A DNA stretch of 64,000 nt from Phytomonospora endophytica (GCF_014202425.1 NZ_JACHGT010000009.1:124001-188000), one strand, 5' to 3'; positions 52,801 to 62,007 are shown, counted from the stretch's first letter. Made by a program: numbers and translations. The notes: generated by a model from the sequence alone, not told the origin.

Positions 52801-53169
52801 CGCGCCTGGCACCTCGACGCCGACCAGGACCACACCGCGGCGGCCGTCACCGTCCTCAATGGACGGCCCGCCCTGGTCGCCTGGGACCCCACCGGCCGCA
52901 TCCGCCTGCGCCGGGTCCTCGACGGCGCGCCCGTCGCGTCCCTCGACGCCTCCGACGTCGGCCCCGCCCGCCTCTTCGCCGTCGGTGCCCTCGACGGCAC
53001 GCCCGTCCTCGCCGCCGCGCACGCCGACGCCGTCACCGTGTGGGATCTGGCCGCACGGCGCCGGATCGTCACCGCCGAGGCGGGCGGGGTCGGCGGGATG
53101 GTGTTCGCGGGAGAACTGCTGGTACTGGCCGGGACGGAGGGGCTCACCGGGCTGGAGATCCGCCCCTAA
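49864..53169 (+). CDS. WD40-repeat protein with a degenerate STAND NTPase-like N-terminus
   Basis: An 1,101-residue protein. Residues 1–145 follow the layout of the NTPase module that precedes WD40 propellers in actinobacterial STAND proteins: GLYILIGDAKAAERTVAV at the P-loop position, VAGCVKALAAGLGL, VTIALHDLAAANDPAG at the Walker B position and VRVIVSMRSRDERLI. However, the P-loop lacks GxxGxGK[ST] and the acidic Walker B is gone. From about residue 150 onward come about a dozen WD-type blades (CEDGDVRLWDPLAG, GSDGLVRIWAPLSG, GSDDDAILLWDPATGA). It is soluble and without signal. Probably a scaffold. Its stop overlaps that of ppx. Confidence 0.88.
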   Translation: MRRIGTWLAESGGGLYILIGDAKAAERTVAVTGRPGLDLTGLTVAGCVKALAAGLGLPPCDRTAELAAALARRDGGDVTIALHDLAAANDPAGVAGTVARRLAAEPGVRVIVSMRSRDERLIALLGPATVNDRTLWTPRWANARNPAALTLLAGHRAYVRALTTLTLPGGRPLFASGCEDGDVRLWDPLAGEQFGAPFAAHTDGVHALASLPSDEGDLLVSGGSDGLVRIWAPLSGRILGEFDDGDDVRALAVVPTGGGHLVALGGGTRVRLWDPRTNTIVRELTLPDGSVTGLAVHASGGRVLLTASAYHVSTTTWDVTTGERTTELGDSGNVASTAGGLLVTSGPGGRPRFWDPATGAHLRDGDNHHGGRKAVTGGISAIGALPDGRTVTAGSDDDAILLWDPATGACDGGVLLNGKGLTYALTSTGTPDGRTLIAAATGQQVWLWDAANAAPVGHRLVVWSIAADDDTLTAVDMYGVRRWDVRTGERLGAFVPDNVDTMQRAFALADGRVLVADRRSGTRVWDPATGERLATLDAPFVAHALMPDGTDRLLSRVGYLHRSVDAEPEMRIWDPLTGARTAAITSPEGRIRSSVYVSRPDGDCWIGCRTDDGALVFFDAATLEPVGARLAQVSEHRVPCALSDGRVVSAEDDGTLHFWDPSTGEAVGDPLPGRGMTVRSVAEIPAPGGMWLAVADDAALSLWAGGVRVDEIAFGVPVRTLTVLPDGGLAVGTEHGIAVLDVHTDRETHPLPAPAARPGEPASEAARVVDRGAGRWVIAWRVEHERGLFHPALTTDGRVVSVDRDDLIHVHGPDGTPVGEPFAGPGDTQTLTAVDVGDRTLVAAYGLDGTVDEEEVERRAILVRDAATGEPAGDPIADDAFTEYYLDVSGLVPSTDGARLVAVVGNEWGSSGHAWDLGARTLRHTFSIESVSDVYAQALLPFEADGRAAVVGTFSDYDQDDDQALLVAAFDLETGGPVGRAWHLDADQDHTAAAVTVLNGRPALVAWDPTGRIRLRRVLDGAPVASLDASDVGPARLFAVGALDGTPVLAAAHADAVTVWDLAARRRIVTAEAGGVGGMVFAGELLVLAGTEGLTGLEIRP

Positions 53170-54083
53170 CCCGCTACGCTCCAAGCGATCCCGTCCAAGA
53201 TGTCGTGCTCGCTCGCGATGACCTCCTCGGCACCGCACCGCTCCATCAGGACGCGCAGGATCAGCGCGCCCGCGCCGATCACGTCGGCGCGTCCCGGGTG
53301 CATGACGCCGTGGGCGAGGCGTTCGGCGCGGGTCTCGGCGAGGAGTTCCTCGGTCACGCGGACCACGTCGGCATACGAGATCCGGGCGTGGTGGATGCGG
53401 GTGGAGTCGTAGTCCTCAAGGCCGAGGACGAGCGCCGTCACGGTCGTGACCGAACCGGCGAGGCCGACGAGGGTCCGGGCGCCGTGGTCGGGGTCCACTG
53501 TGGCCAGTGCGGTGTCGATCGCGGCACCGATGTCGGCGGTGGCGGCCTCGATCTCGGCCATGGTCGGCGGATCGTCGTGCAGGTGGCGTTCGGTCATCCG
53601 CACGCAGCCGACGTCGACCGAGCGGGCCGCGTCGACCGACCGCGAGCCGCGCACGAGCTCGGTCGAGCCGCCGCCGATGTCGGCGACGAGGAACGGCGCC
53701 TCGACGTCGGCCGGCAGACCGCGCACGGCCCCGCCGAAGGACAGCGCGGCCTCCTCCTCACCGGTGATGACCTCCGGTGCGACACCGAGGATCCCCGTCA
53801 CCATCGCGGTGAACTCGTCGGCGTTGGCGGCGTCGCGACTGGCGCTCGTCGCCACCATCCGGACGCGCTCGGCGCCCAGGCCGGCGATCTGCGCGGCGTA
53901 GTCGGTGAGCGCCTTGCGGGTGCGCTCCAGGGCGGCGTCCGACAGCCGTCCGGTCCTGTCGACGCCCTCGCCGAGGCGCACGATCTCCATGCGGCGGACC
54001 ACGTCGGTCAGCGAATCGCCCTCGATGTCGGCGACGAGCAGCCGGATCGAGTTCGTCCCGCAGTCGATCCCGGCGACCCTCAC
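53166..54083 (-). CDS. ppx: Ppx/GppA-type exopolyphosphatase or pppGpp phosphatase
   Basis: A 305-residue ASKHA-fold phosphatase. VRVAGIDCGTNSIRLLVAD carries phosphate loop 1, VADIGGGSTELVRG is the second loop, and ITGEEEAALSFGGA precedes it. The short length corresponds to Mycobacterium PPX2-type proteins (such as Rv1026) that lack the C-terminal HD domain. It lies in the conserved order ppx–DUF501–ftsB–eno. The GTG is preceded by GGGGAGAG and overlaps the DUF501 stop in GTGA. Activity on polyphosphate versus pppGpp is not separable here. Confidence 0.92.
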   Translation of the reverse strand: MRVAGIDCGTNSIRLLVADIEGDSLTDVVRRMEIVRLGEGVDRTGRLSDAALERTRKALTDYAAQIAGLGAERVRMVATSASRDAANADEFTAMVTGILGVAPEVITGEEEAALSFGGAVRGLPADVEAPFLVADIGGGSTELVRGSRSVDAARSVDVGCVRMTERHLHDDPPTMAEIEAATADIGAAIDTALATVDPDHGARTLVGLAGSVTTVTALVLGLEDYDSTRIHHARISYADVVRVTEELLAETRAERLAHGVMHPGRADVIGAGALILRVLMERCGAEEVIASEHDILDGIAWSVAG

Positions 54084-54604
54084 GCGCTCTCCCCCGTCGA
54101 GTCCGTCCCGTCCGCGTCCGGCGCGACGCACGCCCCCGCCGCCCACCATTCGCCGACCAGGTCACGGGTCTCGTCCCCGAAGGGGTTCACCCCGCGCCCG
54201 ACGGCGAGCGAGTGTCCAAGGTGGACGTGCAGGCACTTCACCCGCGTCGGCATGCCCCCGGCGGAGATCCCGTCGATCTCGGGCACCTCGCCGAGCTTCG
54301 CCCGCTGCGCGAGGTAGTCCTCGTGCGCCGCCAGGTACCGCGCGGCCAGCTCCGGGTCCTCCGCGAGACGCTCCTGCATCTCCTTCATGACCCCGGCCGC
54401 CTCCAGGCGCCCGACGGCGCTGGACGCCTTGGGGCACGTCAGGTAGTACAGCGTCGGGAAAGGCGTGCCGTCCGACAGGCGCGGCATCGTCGCCACCGTG
54501 TCGGGGTTCCCGCACGGACAGCGGTGCGCCACCTCGTGGACATCACGGGGCGGGCGACCCAGCTGGGCCGCCACCGCCCGCCGGTCGTCTTCGCTCAAGC
54601 TCAA
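54080..54604 (-). CDS. DUF501 family protein
   Basis: A 174-residue protein with the DUF501 core: VAHRCPCGNPDTVATMPRLSDGTPFPTLYYLTCP and GMPTRVKCLHVHLGHSLAVGRGVNPFGDE. Several Cys and His residues (CPCG, LTCP, CLHVHLGH) could bind metal. Function unknown; it is always found between ftsB and ppx in actinobacteria. The start codon is TTG (54604 or 54598), with weak upstream signals, so the N-terminus is uncertain. Overlap of four bases with ppx. Confidence 0.92.
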   Translation of the reverse strand: MSLSEDDRRAVAAQLGRPPRDVHEVAHRCPCGNPDTVATMPRLSDGTPFPTLYYLTCPKASSAVGRLEAAGVMKEMQERLAEDPELAARYLAAHEDYLAQRAKLGEVPEIDGISAGGMPTRVKCLHVHLGHSLAVGRGVNPFGDETRDLVGEWWAAGACVAPDADGTDSTGESA

Positions 54605-54624
54605 CTTCGTTCAATCCGCCCTGT

Positions 54625-55161
54625 TCAACCGGCGCCGTCGGCGCCGTCAACACTCGACCACAGTTCTTCGTACCAGTTGCCCGCGTCCGGCGCGGGCTCC
54701 TCGTAGGGCTCCCCGGCGTCCTTCGCCGCGCCCTCCGGGTCGCTGATGATGATCAGCGGCTTCTCCCCCGGCCGCACCAGCAGCAGGTGGATGCGCGCCT
54801 GGGTGGCGACGTACTCGTCGTCCTCCCACTTGGCCCGCTCGGCCTCCAGCACCGAGATCCGGTCCCGCTGGGCGGCCTGCTGCGCTTCGAGGGCCTCGAT
54901 CTCGGCGCGCTGCCCGAAGTAGGTCCGCACCGGATAGGCGTAGGCCAGCGCGAGCGCCGACAGCACCAGCGCCAGGATCGCCGTGCGCGCGCTCATGCGG
55001 CGGCTGCGCGGCGGCCGGATCCGCGGGGTCGGCGTCGACTTCGCCGTCTCACCGGTGGCGCTGGTCCGACGGGTCGTTCCAGGCCGTACGGTGCCGCGGC
55101 GGGGCTTCCGGGGTCTGCCGGTGCCCGGGCCCTGCCCACTGGGTCTACGACGTGCTGCCAC
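54625..55161 (-). CDS. ftsB: Septum-formation initiator FtsB/DivIC
   Basis: A 178-residue divisome protein: an Arg/Pro-rich cytoplasmic extension of about 55 residues, one membrane helix (TAILALVLSALALAYAY), then a periplasmic coiled coil (RAEIEALEAQQAAQRDRISVLEAERAKWEDDEYVATQAR) and the closing RPGEKPLIII. FtsB links FtsL and FtsQ at the septum. The GTG at 55161 lies six bases after TACCGT, suggesting a leaderless transcript. It is part of the eno–ftsB–DUF501–ppx block, although a terminator separates it from eno. Confidence 0.9.
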   Translation of the reverse strand: MAARRRPSGQGPGTGRPRKPRRGTVRPGTTRRTSATGETAKSTPTPRIRPPRSRRMSARTAILALVLSALALAYAYPVRTYFGQRAEIEALEAQQAAQRDRISVLEAERAKWEDDEYVATQARIHLLLVRPGEKPLIIISDPEGAAKDAGEPYEEPAPDAGNWYEELWSSVDGADGAG

Positions 55162-55196
55162 GCGTCGACGGTACCCGTATTCGGGGCGTGGCCATG

Positions 55197-55230
55197 GTCT
55201 CACCCGCCGCAGGAGAGCGGCGGGTGAGAC
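55197..55230 (-). terminator. Strong hairpin after eno
   Basis: A perfect 14-bp stem, GTCTCACCCGCCGC / GCGGCGGGTGAGAC, encloses a six-base loop nine bases beyond the eno stop. Confidence 0.85.
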
Positions 55231-55238
55231 CGATCGGG

Positions 55239-56531
<1,293 letters not shown>

Positions 56532-56687
56532 TTATATCCGTGGTTGTCCGCGCCGACGACACTGTCGCGAGACGAGCCTAGTTCGAGCCGGTGAAGGGCC
56601 CTTGTGGGGCACGCCGTGGGGTATGGCCCCCGCCGAGTAGGGTGGCCTGGCAGCCGACGCGGCTGCGCCTTGGGAGGTGGCCCGGAC

Positions 56688-57404
56688 TTGGCAATCCGGA
56701 TGAAGTACCGGCGCGCGGCAGGCCGCGTGGCCGTGGCCGCGCTGGTCGCGGCGGGTCTCGCGGCGACGACCGCGTGCTCGACGCCCGGCGACGCCCAGGA
56801 GGTCATCGACCAGGGTCGCGTCGTCGACGGCATGGCCAGCAAGGTCGACGAGGGCACGACGCGCTCCTACACCGCCACGTACCAGGTGACCGGTGGCGGG
56901 ACCGTGACCGTCGTGCACACCCCGGACCCCTACCGCGACGCCTTCCTGTTCGCCGGTGGCCGCTACGTGAGCACGCCCGAGTTCGAGCTGACCTGCGAGA
57001 ACCGCGACTGCACGCTCGTCGAGCCCCTGGAGTCGGCGGCACCGCTGGACACCGCGGCGATCGCCGCGGTCGGCGACGAGGGCTTCCTGCCCGCCCAGAC
57101 CATCCTCGGCCTGCTCACCAAGGCCGCGCTGAACGCCGGCGCGTCGATCGAGCAGAGCGACGACACGCTCGTTGGCGAGCACGCGACCTGCGCGAAGGTC
57201 ACGGGCCTGACCGACGCGGCCGCCGAGAGCTTCGAGACCTGCGTGACCGACCGCGGGGTCGTCGGGAGCTTCGAGGGTGCCGTGGACGGCGTCGACGTGA
57301 AGATGTTCCTGGTGTCGTACGTCGAGACCGCCGACGCGGCGAGCTTCGACGTGCCGGTGGACGCGAAGGTGACCGACGAGCGCGAGAGCGCCGAGAAGAA
57401 GTAA
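56688..57404 (+). CDS. Exported lipoprotein, LppX/LprG-like length
   Basis: A 238-residue lipoprotein. The signal (AVAALVAAGLAATTACSTPGDA) ends in the lipobox ATTAC, so the mature Cys is acylated. The mature part is a beta-rich, single-domain protein (TTRSYTATYQVTGGGTVTVV … VVGSFEGAVDGVDVKMFLVSYVE) with a Cys pair (LTCENRDCTL) and two others (ATCAKV, FETCV). It resembles the LppX/LprG/LolA-like fold in size, but no family is certain. The TTG at 56688 has GGGAGG ten bases upstream; the ATG at 56700 is the alternative. It is divergent from eno, as lpqU is next to eno in mycobacteria. Confidence 0.78.
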   Translation: MAIRMKYRRAAGRVAVAALVAAGLAATTACSTPGDAQEVIDQGRVVDGMASKVDEGTTRSYTATYQVTGGGTVTVVHTPDPYRDAFLFAGGRYVSTPEFELTCENRDCTLVEPLESAAPLDTAAIAAVGDEGFLPAQTILGLLTKAALNAGASIEQSDDTLVGEHATCAKVTGLTDAAAESFETCVTDRGVVGSFEGAVDGVDVKMFLVSYVETADAASFDVPVDAKVTDERESAEKK

Positions 57405-57415
57405 TACCGACTTCG

Positions 57416-57449
57416 GAAGGGCCCGGCCGTGGGAAATGGCCGGGCCTTC
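57416..57449. terminator. Hairpin after the lipoprotein gene
   Basis: GAAGG-GCCCGGCC pairs with GGCCGGGCCTTC with one bulged G around a nine-base loop, 12 bases after the stop. The 130 bases beyond it hold no gene. Confidence 0.7.
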
Positions 57450-57579
57450 GCCGTGGGGCCGGTTCACGCCGCCCGGTTCGCTCGGGGGCGGGTCCGCCGT
57501 TGTCGCGGCCGGCCCGAGCCCGCCGCCGCTCCCCCGGCGGCGGGCGTCACGTCACCCGTGGGGCGTCACACGCCTGGGC

Positions 57580-57948
57580 TCAGCCGCCGCCGCAGTTGTT
57601 GTTGCGGACCGTGGCCGTGGTCTTCGACTGGGAGCCGAACTCGGCGTGGACCCGCATGAGGCACGGGAAATCGACGTCGCCGGTGCGGGTGACCTCTTCG
57701 TTGTCGTAGTAGGTCGTGCCGCTCTCCCACACCGAGTAGGAGCCGTCGGTGTTCTGGCTCTGGACCTCCCAGTAGACGTCCCCTGCGCAGCCTTCGAGGC
57801 CCTGGACGTACTGGATGATGTTCGCGCCGTTGTAGATCTCGCTCTGGACGAGGGTGCAGGCACCGGCGGCCTGGGCGGGCGCGGCGGTGGCGACGAGGGC
57901 CGCGGCGGCGACCCCCGCGGTACCGAGGATGCCAAGGATTTTGCGCAT
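57580..57948 (-). CDS. Small secreted protein with four cysteines
   Basis: A 122-residue protein. The Sec signal is ILGILGTAGVAAAALVATAAPAQA, so a mature form of about 95 residues starts near AGACTLVQ. It is a beta-rich domain with four cysteines (GACTLV, EGCAGD, FPCLMR, NNCGGG), enough for two disulfides, and ends in NNNCGGG. No family is recognised; it may be a small extracellular inhibitor or lectin-like protein. AAAGGAAG precedes the ATG. It is divergent from the LLM oxidoreductase. Confidence 0.75.
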   Translation of the reverse strand: MRKILGILGTAGVAAAALVATAAPAQAAGACTLVQSEIYNGANIIQYVQGLEGCAGDVYWEVQSQNTDGSYSVWESGTTYYDNEEVTRTGDVDFPCLMRVHAEFGSQSKTTATVRNNNCGGG

Positions 57949-58221
57949 GCGGGCTTCCTTTCCTCAGGCGGACAACGAACGCTGTCCCTTGTGAGGCAAC
58001 CGTTATAGCAAAGATCAAGTGGCGTGGACCATAGCTGGATCGAGAAAAGTTTCATCCGGCTCGGCGGTCTCGTAGGTCTCCTTCATGACGCGCGGGACGT
58101 CCGGGCAGCCCACGGCGGGAAAGTGCCGCAGGACACCCGGCCCGGGTCGCCGGAATAGGCCGGGACAGGCTAGCGTTGGAGGCGATGTTGACACGTCAGC
58201 AATTAGGAGAGGGTGAGTGCC

Positions 58222-59328
58222 GTGCAGTTCGGTATCTTCACGGTCGGTGACGTCACGCCGGACCCGACCACGGGCCGCGAGCCGAGCGAGAACGAGCGGA
58301 TCAAGGCCATGGTCACCATGGCGCTCAAGGCCGAGGAGATCGGCCTCGACGTCTTCGCCACCGGCGAGCACCACAACCCGCCCTTCGTGCCGTCCTCGCC
58401 GACGACCATGCTGGGCTGGATCGCCGCGCGCACCGAGAAGCTGATCCTGTCGACGTCCACGACGCTGATCACCACCAACGACCCGGTGAAGATCGCCGAG
58501 GACTTCGCGATGCTCCAGCACCTCGCCGACGGCCGCGTCGACCTGATGATGGGCCGCGGCAACACCGGTCCGGTCTACCCGTGGTTCGGCAAGGACATCC
58601 GCCAGGGCATCCCCATGGCCATCGAGAACTACGCGCTGCTGCACAAGCTGTGGCGCGAGGACGTCGTCGACTGGGAGGGCCGCTTCCGCACGCCGCTCCA
58701 GGGCTTCACCTCGACGCCCCGGCCGCTCGACGGCGTGCCGCCCTTCGTGTGGCACGGCTCGATCCGCTCGCCGGAGATCGCCGAGCAGGCCGCCTTCTAC
58801 GGTGACGGCTTCTTCGCCAACAACATCTTCTGGCCGCGCACGCATTTCCAGAAGCTGATCAACCTCTACCGGCAGCGCTTCGAGCACTACGGCCACGGCA
58901 CCGCCTCGCAGGCCGTCGTCGGCGTCGGCGGGCAGTTCTTCATGCGCAAGAACTCCCAGGACGCCGTCCGCGAGTTCCGCCCGTACTTCGACAACGCGCC
59001 CGTCTACGGGCACGGCCCGTCGATGGAGGAGTTCATGGCCGAGACGCCGCTGACCGTCGGCAGCCCGCAGGAGGTCATCGACAAGACCCTGTCCTACCGT
59101 GAGACCTACGGCGACTACCAGCGCCAGCTCTTCCTCGTCGACCACGCCGGTCTGCCGCTGAAGACCGTGCTGGAGCAGATGGACCTCCTCGGGGAGATCC
59201 TGCCGGCCCTGCGCGCCGGTTTCGCCGAGGGCCGTCCCGCCGAGGTGCCCGACGCGCCGAACCACGCGTCGCTGCTGGCCGCCCGGAACACCGCCGGTCT
59301 CGCGACCGCGAACGCCCAGGAGGTGTAG
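58222..59328 (+). CDS. LLM-class flavin-dependent oxidoreductase (CE1758-type)
   Basis: A 368-residue luciferase-like monooxygenase. The start QFGIFTVGDVTPDPTTGREP is characteristic of the CE1758 family. EHHNPPFVPSSPTTMLGWIA carries the flavin-pocket histidines and RVDLMMGRGNTGPVY the phosphate contact. The GTG at 58222 fits the family N-terminus; a GTG at 58213 would add three residues. The FMN reductase gene begins directly after the stop, so the two form a two-component monooxygenase system. The substrate is unknown. Confidence 0.9.
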   Translation: MQFGIFTVGDVTPDPTTGREPSENERIKAMVTMALKAEEIGLDVFATGEHHNPPFVPSSPTTMLGWIAARTEKLILSTSTTLITTNDPVKIAEDFAMLQHLADGRVDLMMGRGNTGPVYPWFGKDIRQGIPMAIENYALLHKLWREDVVDWEGRFRTPLQGFTSTPRPLDGVPPFVWHGSIRSPEIAEQAAFYGDGFFANNIFWPRTHFQKLINLYRQRFEHYGHGTASQAVVGVGGQFFMRKNSQDAVREFRPYFDNAPVYGHGPSMEEFMAETPLTVGSPQEVIDKTLSYRETYGDYQRQLFLVDHAGLPLKTVLEQMDLLGEILPALRAGFAEGRPAEVPDAPNHASLLAARNTAGLATANAQEV

Positions 59329-59934
59329 ATGAGACTCGTCGTCGTATCGGCGGGCCTGAGCGTCCCGTCCTCGACCCGGCTGCTCGCCGACCGGCTCACC
59401 GCCGCGACCACCGCGCTGGTGCCCGAGGCCGAGGTGGAGCTGATCGAGCTGCGGGATCTGGCCGTCGACATCGCCAACAACCTGGTCACCGGCTTCGCCG
59501 GCGCGCGGCTCCAGGCGGCGCTGGACGCCGTCGCGGGGGCCGACGGGCTCATCGCGGTGACGCCGGTGTTCTCAGCGTCGTACTCGGGACTGTTCAAGTC
59601 CTTCTTCGACGTACTCGACAACACCGCGCTGACCGGCACGCCCGTGCTGACAGCCGCGACCGGTGGCACGGCACGGCATTCGCTGGCGCTGGAGCACGCG
59701 CTGCGGCCGCTGTTCGCCTACCTGCGCGCGGTGGTCGTCCCGACGGCCGTGTACGCGGCCTCGGAGGACTGGGGCGGTTCCGGCGATCCGCTGACCGACA
59801 CCCTGCCGACCCGGATCGACCGCGCGGCAGGGGAACTGGCCGCGCTGATGCGCGGACGGGCCGCCGTCGCGCCTCCCGCCGAGGAGACCGTCGTGCCCTT
59901 CGCCGAACAGCTGGCGGCGCTGGAGAAGCGCTGA
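59329..59934 (+). CDS. NADPH-dependent FMN reductase (CE1759-type)
   Basis: A 201-residue flavodoxin-fold reductase. The N-terminal RLVVVSAGLSVPSSTRLLAD is the FMN phosphate loop and TPVFSASYSGLFKSFFDVLDN the isoalloxazine contact. It supplies reduced flavin to the LLM oxidoreductase directly upstream (no gap: TAG then ATG). The closing EETVVPFAEQLAAL is typical. A terminator follows. Confidence 0.9.
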   Translation: MRLVVVSAGLSVPSSTRLLADRLTAATTALVPEAEVELIELRDLAVDIANNLVTGFAGARLQAALDAVAGADGLIAVTPVFSASYSGLFKSFFDVLDNTALTGTPVLTAATGGTARHSLALEHALRPLFAYLRAVVVPTAVYAASEDWGGSGDPLTDTLPTRIDRAAGELAALMRGRAAVAPPAEETVVPFAEQLAALEKR

Positions 59935-59943
59935 CCCGAACAC

Positions 59944-59973
59944 GAGAGGCCGGGATTCGCGTCCCGGCCTCTC
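59944..59973 (+). terminator. Terminator after the LLM/FMN-reductase operon
   Basis: A perfect 12-bp stem, GAGAGGCCGGGA / TCCCGGCCTCTC, with a six-base loop is followed by CCTTT. The next 143 bases, to the convergent gene ending at 60117, hold no gene that I can see. Confidence 0.9.
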
Positions 59974-60116
59974 CCTTTGCCCTCTGGGACGGCGATCCCC
60001 GGATCCCCGGCCCGGCCGGCGTTTCGTGTCGGTGAACGTCGACGGCGACCGCCTGCCGCAGGTCGGCGTGCACCCGCCGTCGAGCGTCATGAGTGGCTGT
60101 GGCGAGGCTCCCGCGC

Positions 60117-60683
60117 CTAGTCGCGGCCTTCGCGGAAGGTGCCTTTCGGCAGCCGCATCCAGTCGGGGATCGCCAGTCGATAGTGCTCGTCCTTCATCAC
60201 GACCGTCTTGACCCGGTAGTCGGCGAGCAGGGAGCGGCCGGCGGCGGCGAGTTCGTCGGCGAAGCCGTGCTCGTCGCGCAGTTTCAGGGCCTCGGGTTCG
60301 ACGGTGACGCGCCAGTCCATCATGCCGACGTTGGTGACGCGGACGAGTCCGCTCGGAGAGGCGCCCTCGAAGGGCGTGGTGGCCTGTTCCTCCTGGAAGC
60401 GGCGGCGGTTGGGGTCCCAGGTGGCGCGTCGCGGTGAGGGGTCGTGGGCGCGGCCGGTCACCTCGCCGAGGGCGGCGTAGTAACCGCGGCGGTAGCCGGT
60501 CCACATGAGCGTCCCGAGGCGGGAGAGCTGGTGTTCCAGGCGGTCGGCGCGGTAGCGCTCGTAGGCGCCGGGCCGGAAGGCGACCTGGAGCCGCTTCTGT
60601 TCGTAGAGCCTGGCCTTGATCATGTTGTCCGGGGAGCGGACGGTGACGACCATGCGGTCGAGGAGGTCCTTCAAGCGGCTCAC
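60117..60683 (-). CDS. Hypothetical protein linked to a lipoprotein and the type VII-like pair
   Basis: A 188-residue soluble protein. The N-terminal half is helical and basic (MIKARLYEQKRLQVAFRPGAYERYRADRLEHQLSRLG); the C-terminal half (VRVTNVGMMDWRVTVEPEALKLRDEHGFADELAAAGRSL) faintly recalls the YbaB/EbfC fold often encoded beside actinobacterial WXG-type genes. That resemblance is weak. The GTG overlaps the lipoprotein gene's stop by four bases (GTGA), so they are coupled. Confidence 0.7.
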   Translation of the reverse strand: MSRLKDLLDRMVVTVRSPDNMIKARLYEQKRLQVAFRPGAYERYRADRLEHQLSRLGTLMWTGYRRGYYAALGEVTGRAHDPSPRRATWDPNRRRFQEEQATTPFEGASPSGLVRVTNVGMMDWRVTVEPEALKLRDEHGFADELAAAGRSLLADYRVKTVVMKDEHYRLAIPDWMRLPKGTFREGRD

Positions 60684-61420
60684 AGCAGCCTCCTGGGGTA
60701 CAGGTGGATCTCGGTGCGGGCGTCGTCCACATCGGACGGCAGCGGGCCGGTCTCCTTGATCGACCCGGTGGACTCGCCCGGTGCGACCGTGGTCAGCCGA
60801 CTCGACGCCGGCCCGGTCCCGCCGACCACGGCGCCGGCGGCGTCGCGCAGCACGGCTTCGGCGGTGACACCGTCGATCGGGGCGGGGTAGGCGGAGTCGA
60901 CCGTGAAGGTCACGGTGAGGTCGTCGTCGTCATCGCGCTCGCTGGAGCGCCAGGTCGCGGTGAGTTCGGCGGGCCGGGTCGTGCCGTCGCCCAGCGGTGT
61001 CCACTGTGTACCGAGGACGGTCACCTCGATCGACGCGACGCCCGCGCGTTCGAGAAAGGCGCCGTAGCCGATGCCCGCGCGATGCCCGGGGAGGATCACG
61101 CCGATGTCACGGGTGCGTTCGGCACCGCCGCCGACCTCGCCGATCGGCTTCCCGGCCGCGTCGAGCAGCCGGATGGAGATTCCGGTCAGGTAGGCGGTCC
61201 CGCCGCCGGTGTTCTCCACGACCACGCCGTAGCTGACCGTCGGCTGTCCGCCGTGATCGCCTTCGCTGAAACCCTTCTCCACCACCGAGACCACACCGTC
61301 CACAGGAGACGGTTCACTCGACGACGGGGACGGATTCGCCACCGGCTCACCGGTACACGCCCCGAGAGCGGGAACCGCCGCGGCGGCGAGAAATGCCGAC
61401 AGGACTCGTCTGCGATTCAC
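60680..61420 (-). CDS. Exported lipoprotein with Ig-like fold
   Basis: A 246-residue lipoprotein: twin-Arg-rich N-terminus (NRRRVLSAFLAAAAVPALGAC), lipobox LGAC, then a Ser/Pro spacer and two beta-sandwich halves. The first has VSYGVVVENTGGGTAYLTGISIRLLDAAGKPIG, the second TVTFTVDSAYPAPIDGVTAEAVLRDAAGAVVGG. Both resemble FxLYD/DUF-type beta-sandwich substrate binders. AGGAGG is six bases upstream of the GTG at 61420. Divergent from the type VII-like pair. Confidence 0.8.
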   Translation of the reverse strand: MNRRRVLSAFLAAAAVPALGACTGEPVANPSPSSSEPSPVDGVVSVVEKGFSEGDHGGQPTVSYGVVVENTGGGTAYLTGISIRLLDAAGKPIGEVGGGAERTRDIGVILPGHRAGIGYGAFLERAGVASIEVTVLGTQWTPLGDGTTRPAELTATWRSSERDDDDDLTVTFTVDSAYPAPIDGVTAEAVLRDAAGAVVGGTGPASSRLTTVAPGESTGSIKETGPLPSDVDDARTEIHLYPRRLL

Positions 61421-61553
61421 CGTCGGCCTCCTTCGCACCGATTTCCACCGCGACTGAGGCGCGGCCCGCACAGCTTACGGACCCGATGCTTGCGCCGACC
61501 CAATAGTCTCGCGACACGGTATTCGTCCACCCCCTGCCCTCCGGGAGGAACAC

Positions 61554-62006
61554 GTGACCGACAAAGTCACCGGTGGAGATCTGTTCAACCTGTGGACGGT
61601 CGCCAACGTCCAGTTGCCGCAGATCGCCGCCGTTTTCACCCGCGCCAATGACGGACTCGCCGGAACCGCCGACGGCGACTCCGAGGCCTTCGGCCGCGGC
61701 GATCCGGGCCCTTATGGACCGGCCGGTGGCCGGGTCTTCGCGGCCTTCGCGCCACTGCGCGACGAGATGCAGTACATCGTCGCGCAGACCGCCCAGAACA
61801 TCCTCGACGCCCAGACGGCCTGCAACAACGCCATCGAGGCCTACCAGGCGGCCGACGCCGAGGCGGCGGCCGATCTGCGGAAGAACTACTTCGAGAATCC
61901 CGAGAAGTACGACCCGAACGATCCCGTGCAGAATCCGCCCACCGGTGAACAGGCCCCCGGCGAGCCGAAACCGCCCGACTACTACACCTCCCCCGGTGAC
62001 CGCTGA
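61554..62006 (+). CDS. Candidate type VII secretion substrate (helical, YxxxD)
   Basis: A 150-residue helical protein. An N-terminal helix (LFNLWTVANVQLPQIAAVFTRAN) and a long second helix (EMQYIVAQTAQNILDAQTACNNAIEAYQAADAEAAADLRKNYF) are followed by a Pro-rich tail. YQAAD matches the YxxxD/E secretion signal of ESX substrates, placed after the second helix as usual. There is no Sec signal. GGGAGG lies five bases before the GTG. One base separates it from the next gene's start region, so they are cotranscribed. No EccC-type secretion ATPase is in the window. Confidence 0.65.
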   Translation: MTDKVTGGDLFNLWTVANVQLPQIAAVFTRANDGLAGTADGDSEAFGRGDPGPYGPAGGRVFAAFAPLRDEMQYIVAQTAQNILDAQTACNNAIEAYQAADAEAAADLRKNYFENPEKYDPNDPVQNPPTGEQAPGEPKPPDYYTSPGDR

Positions 62007-62007
62007 C

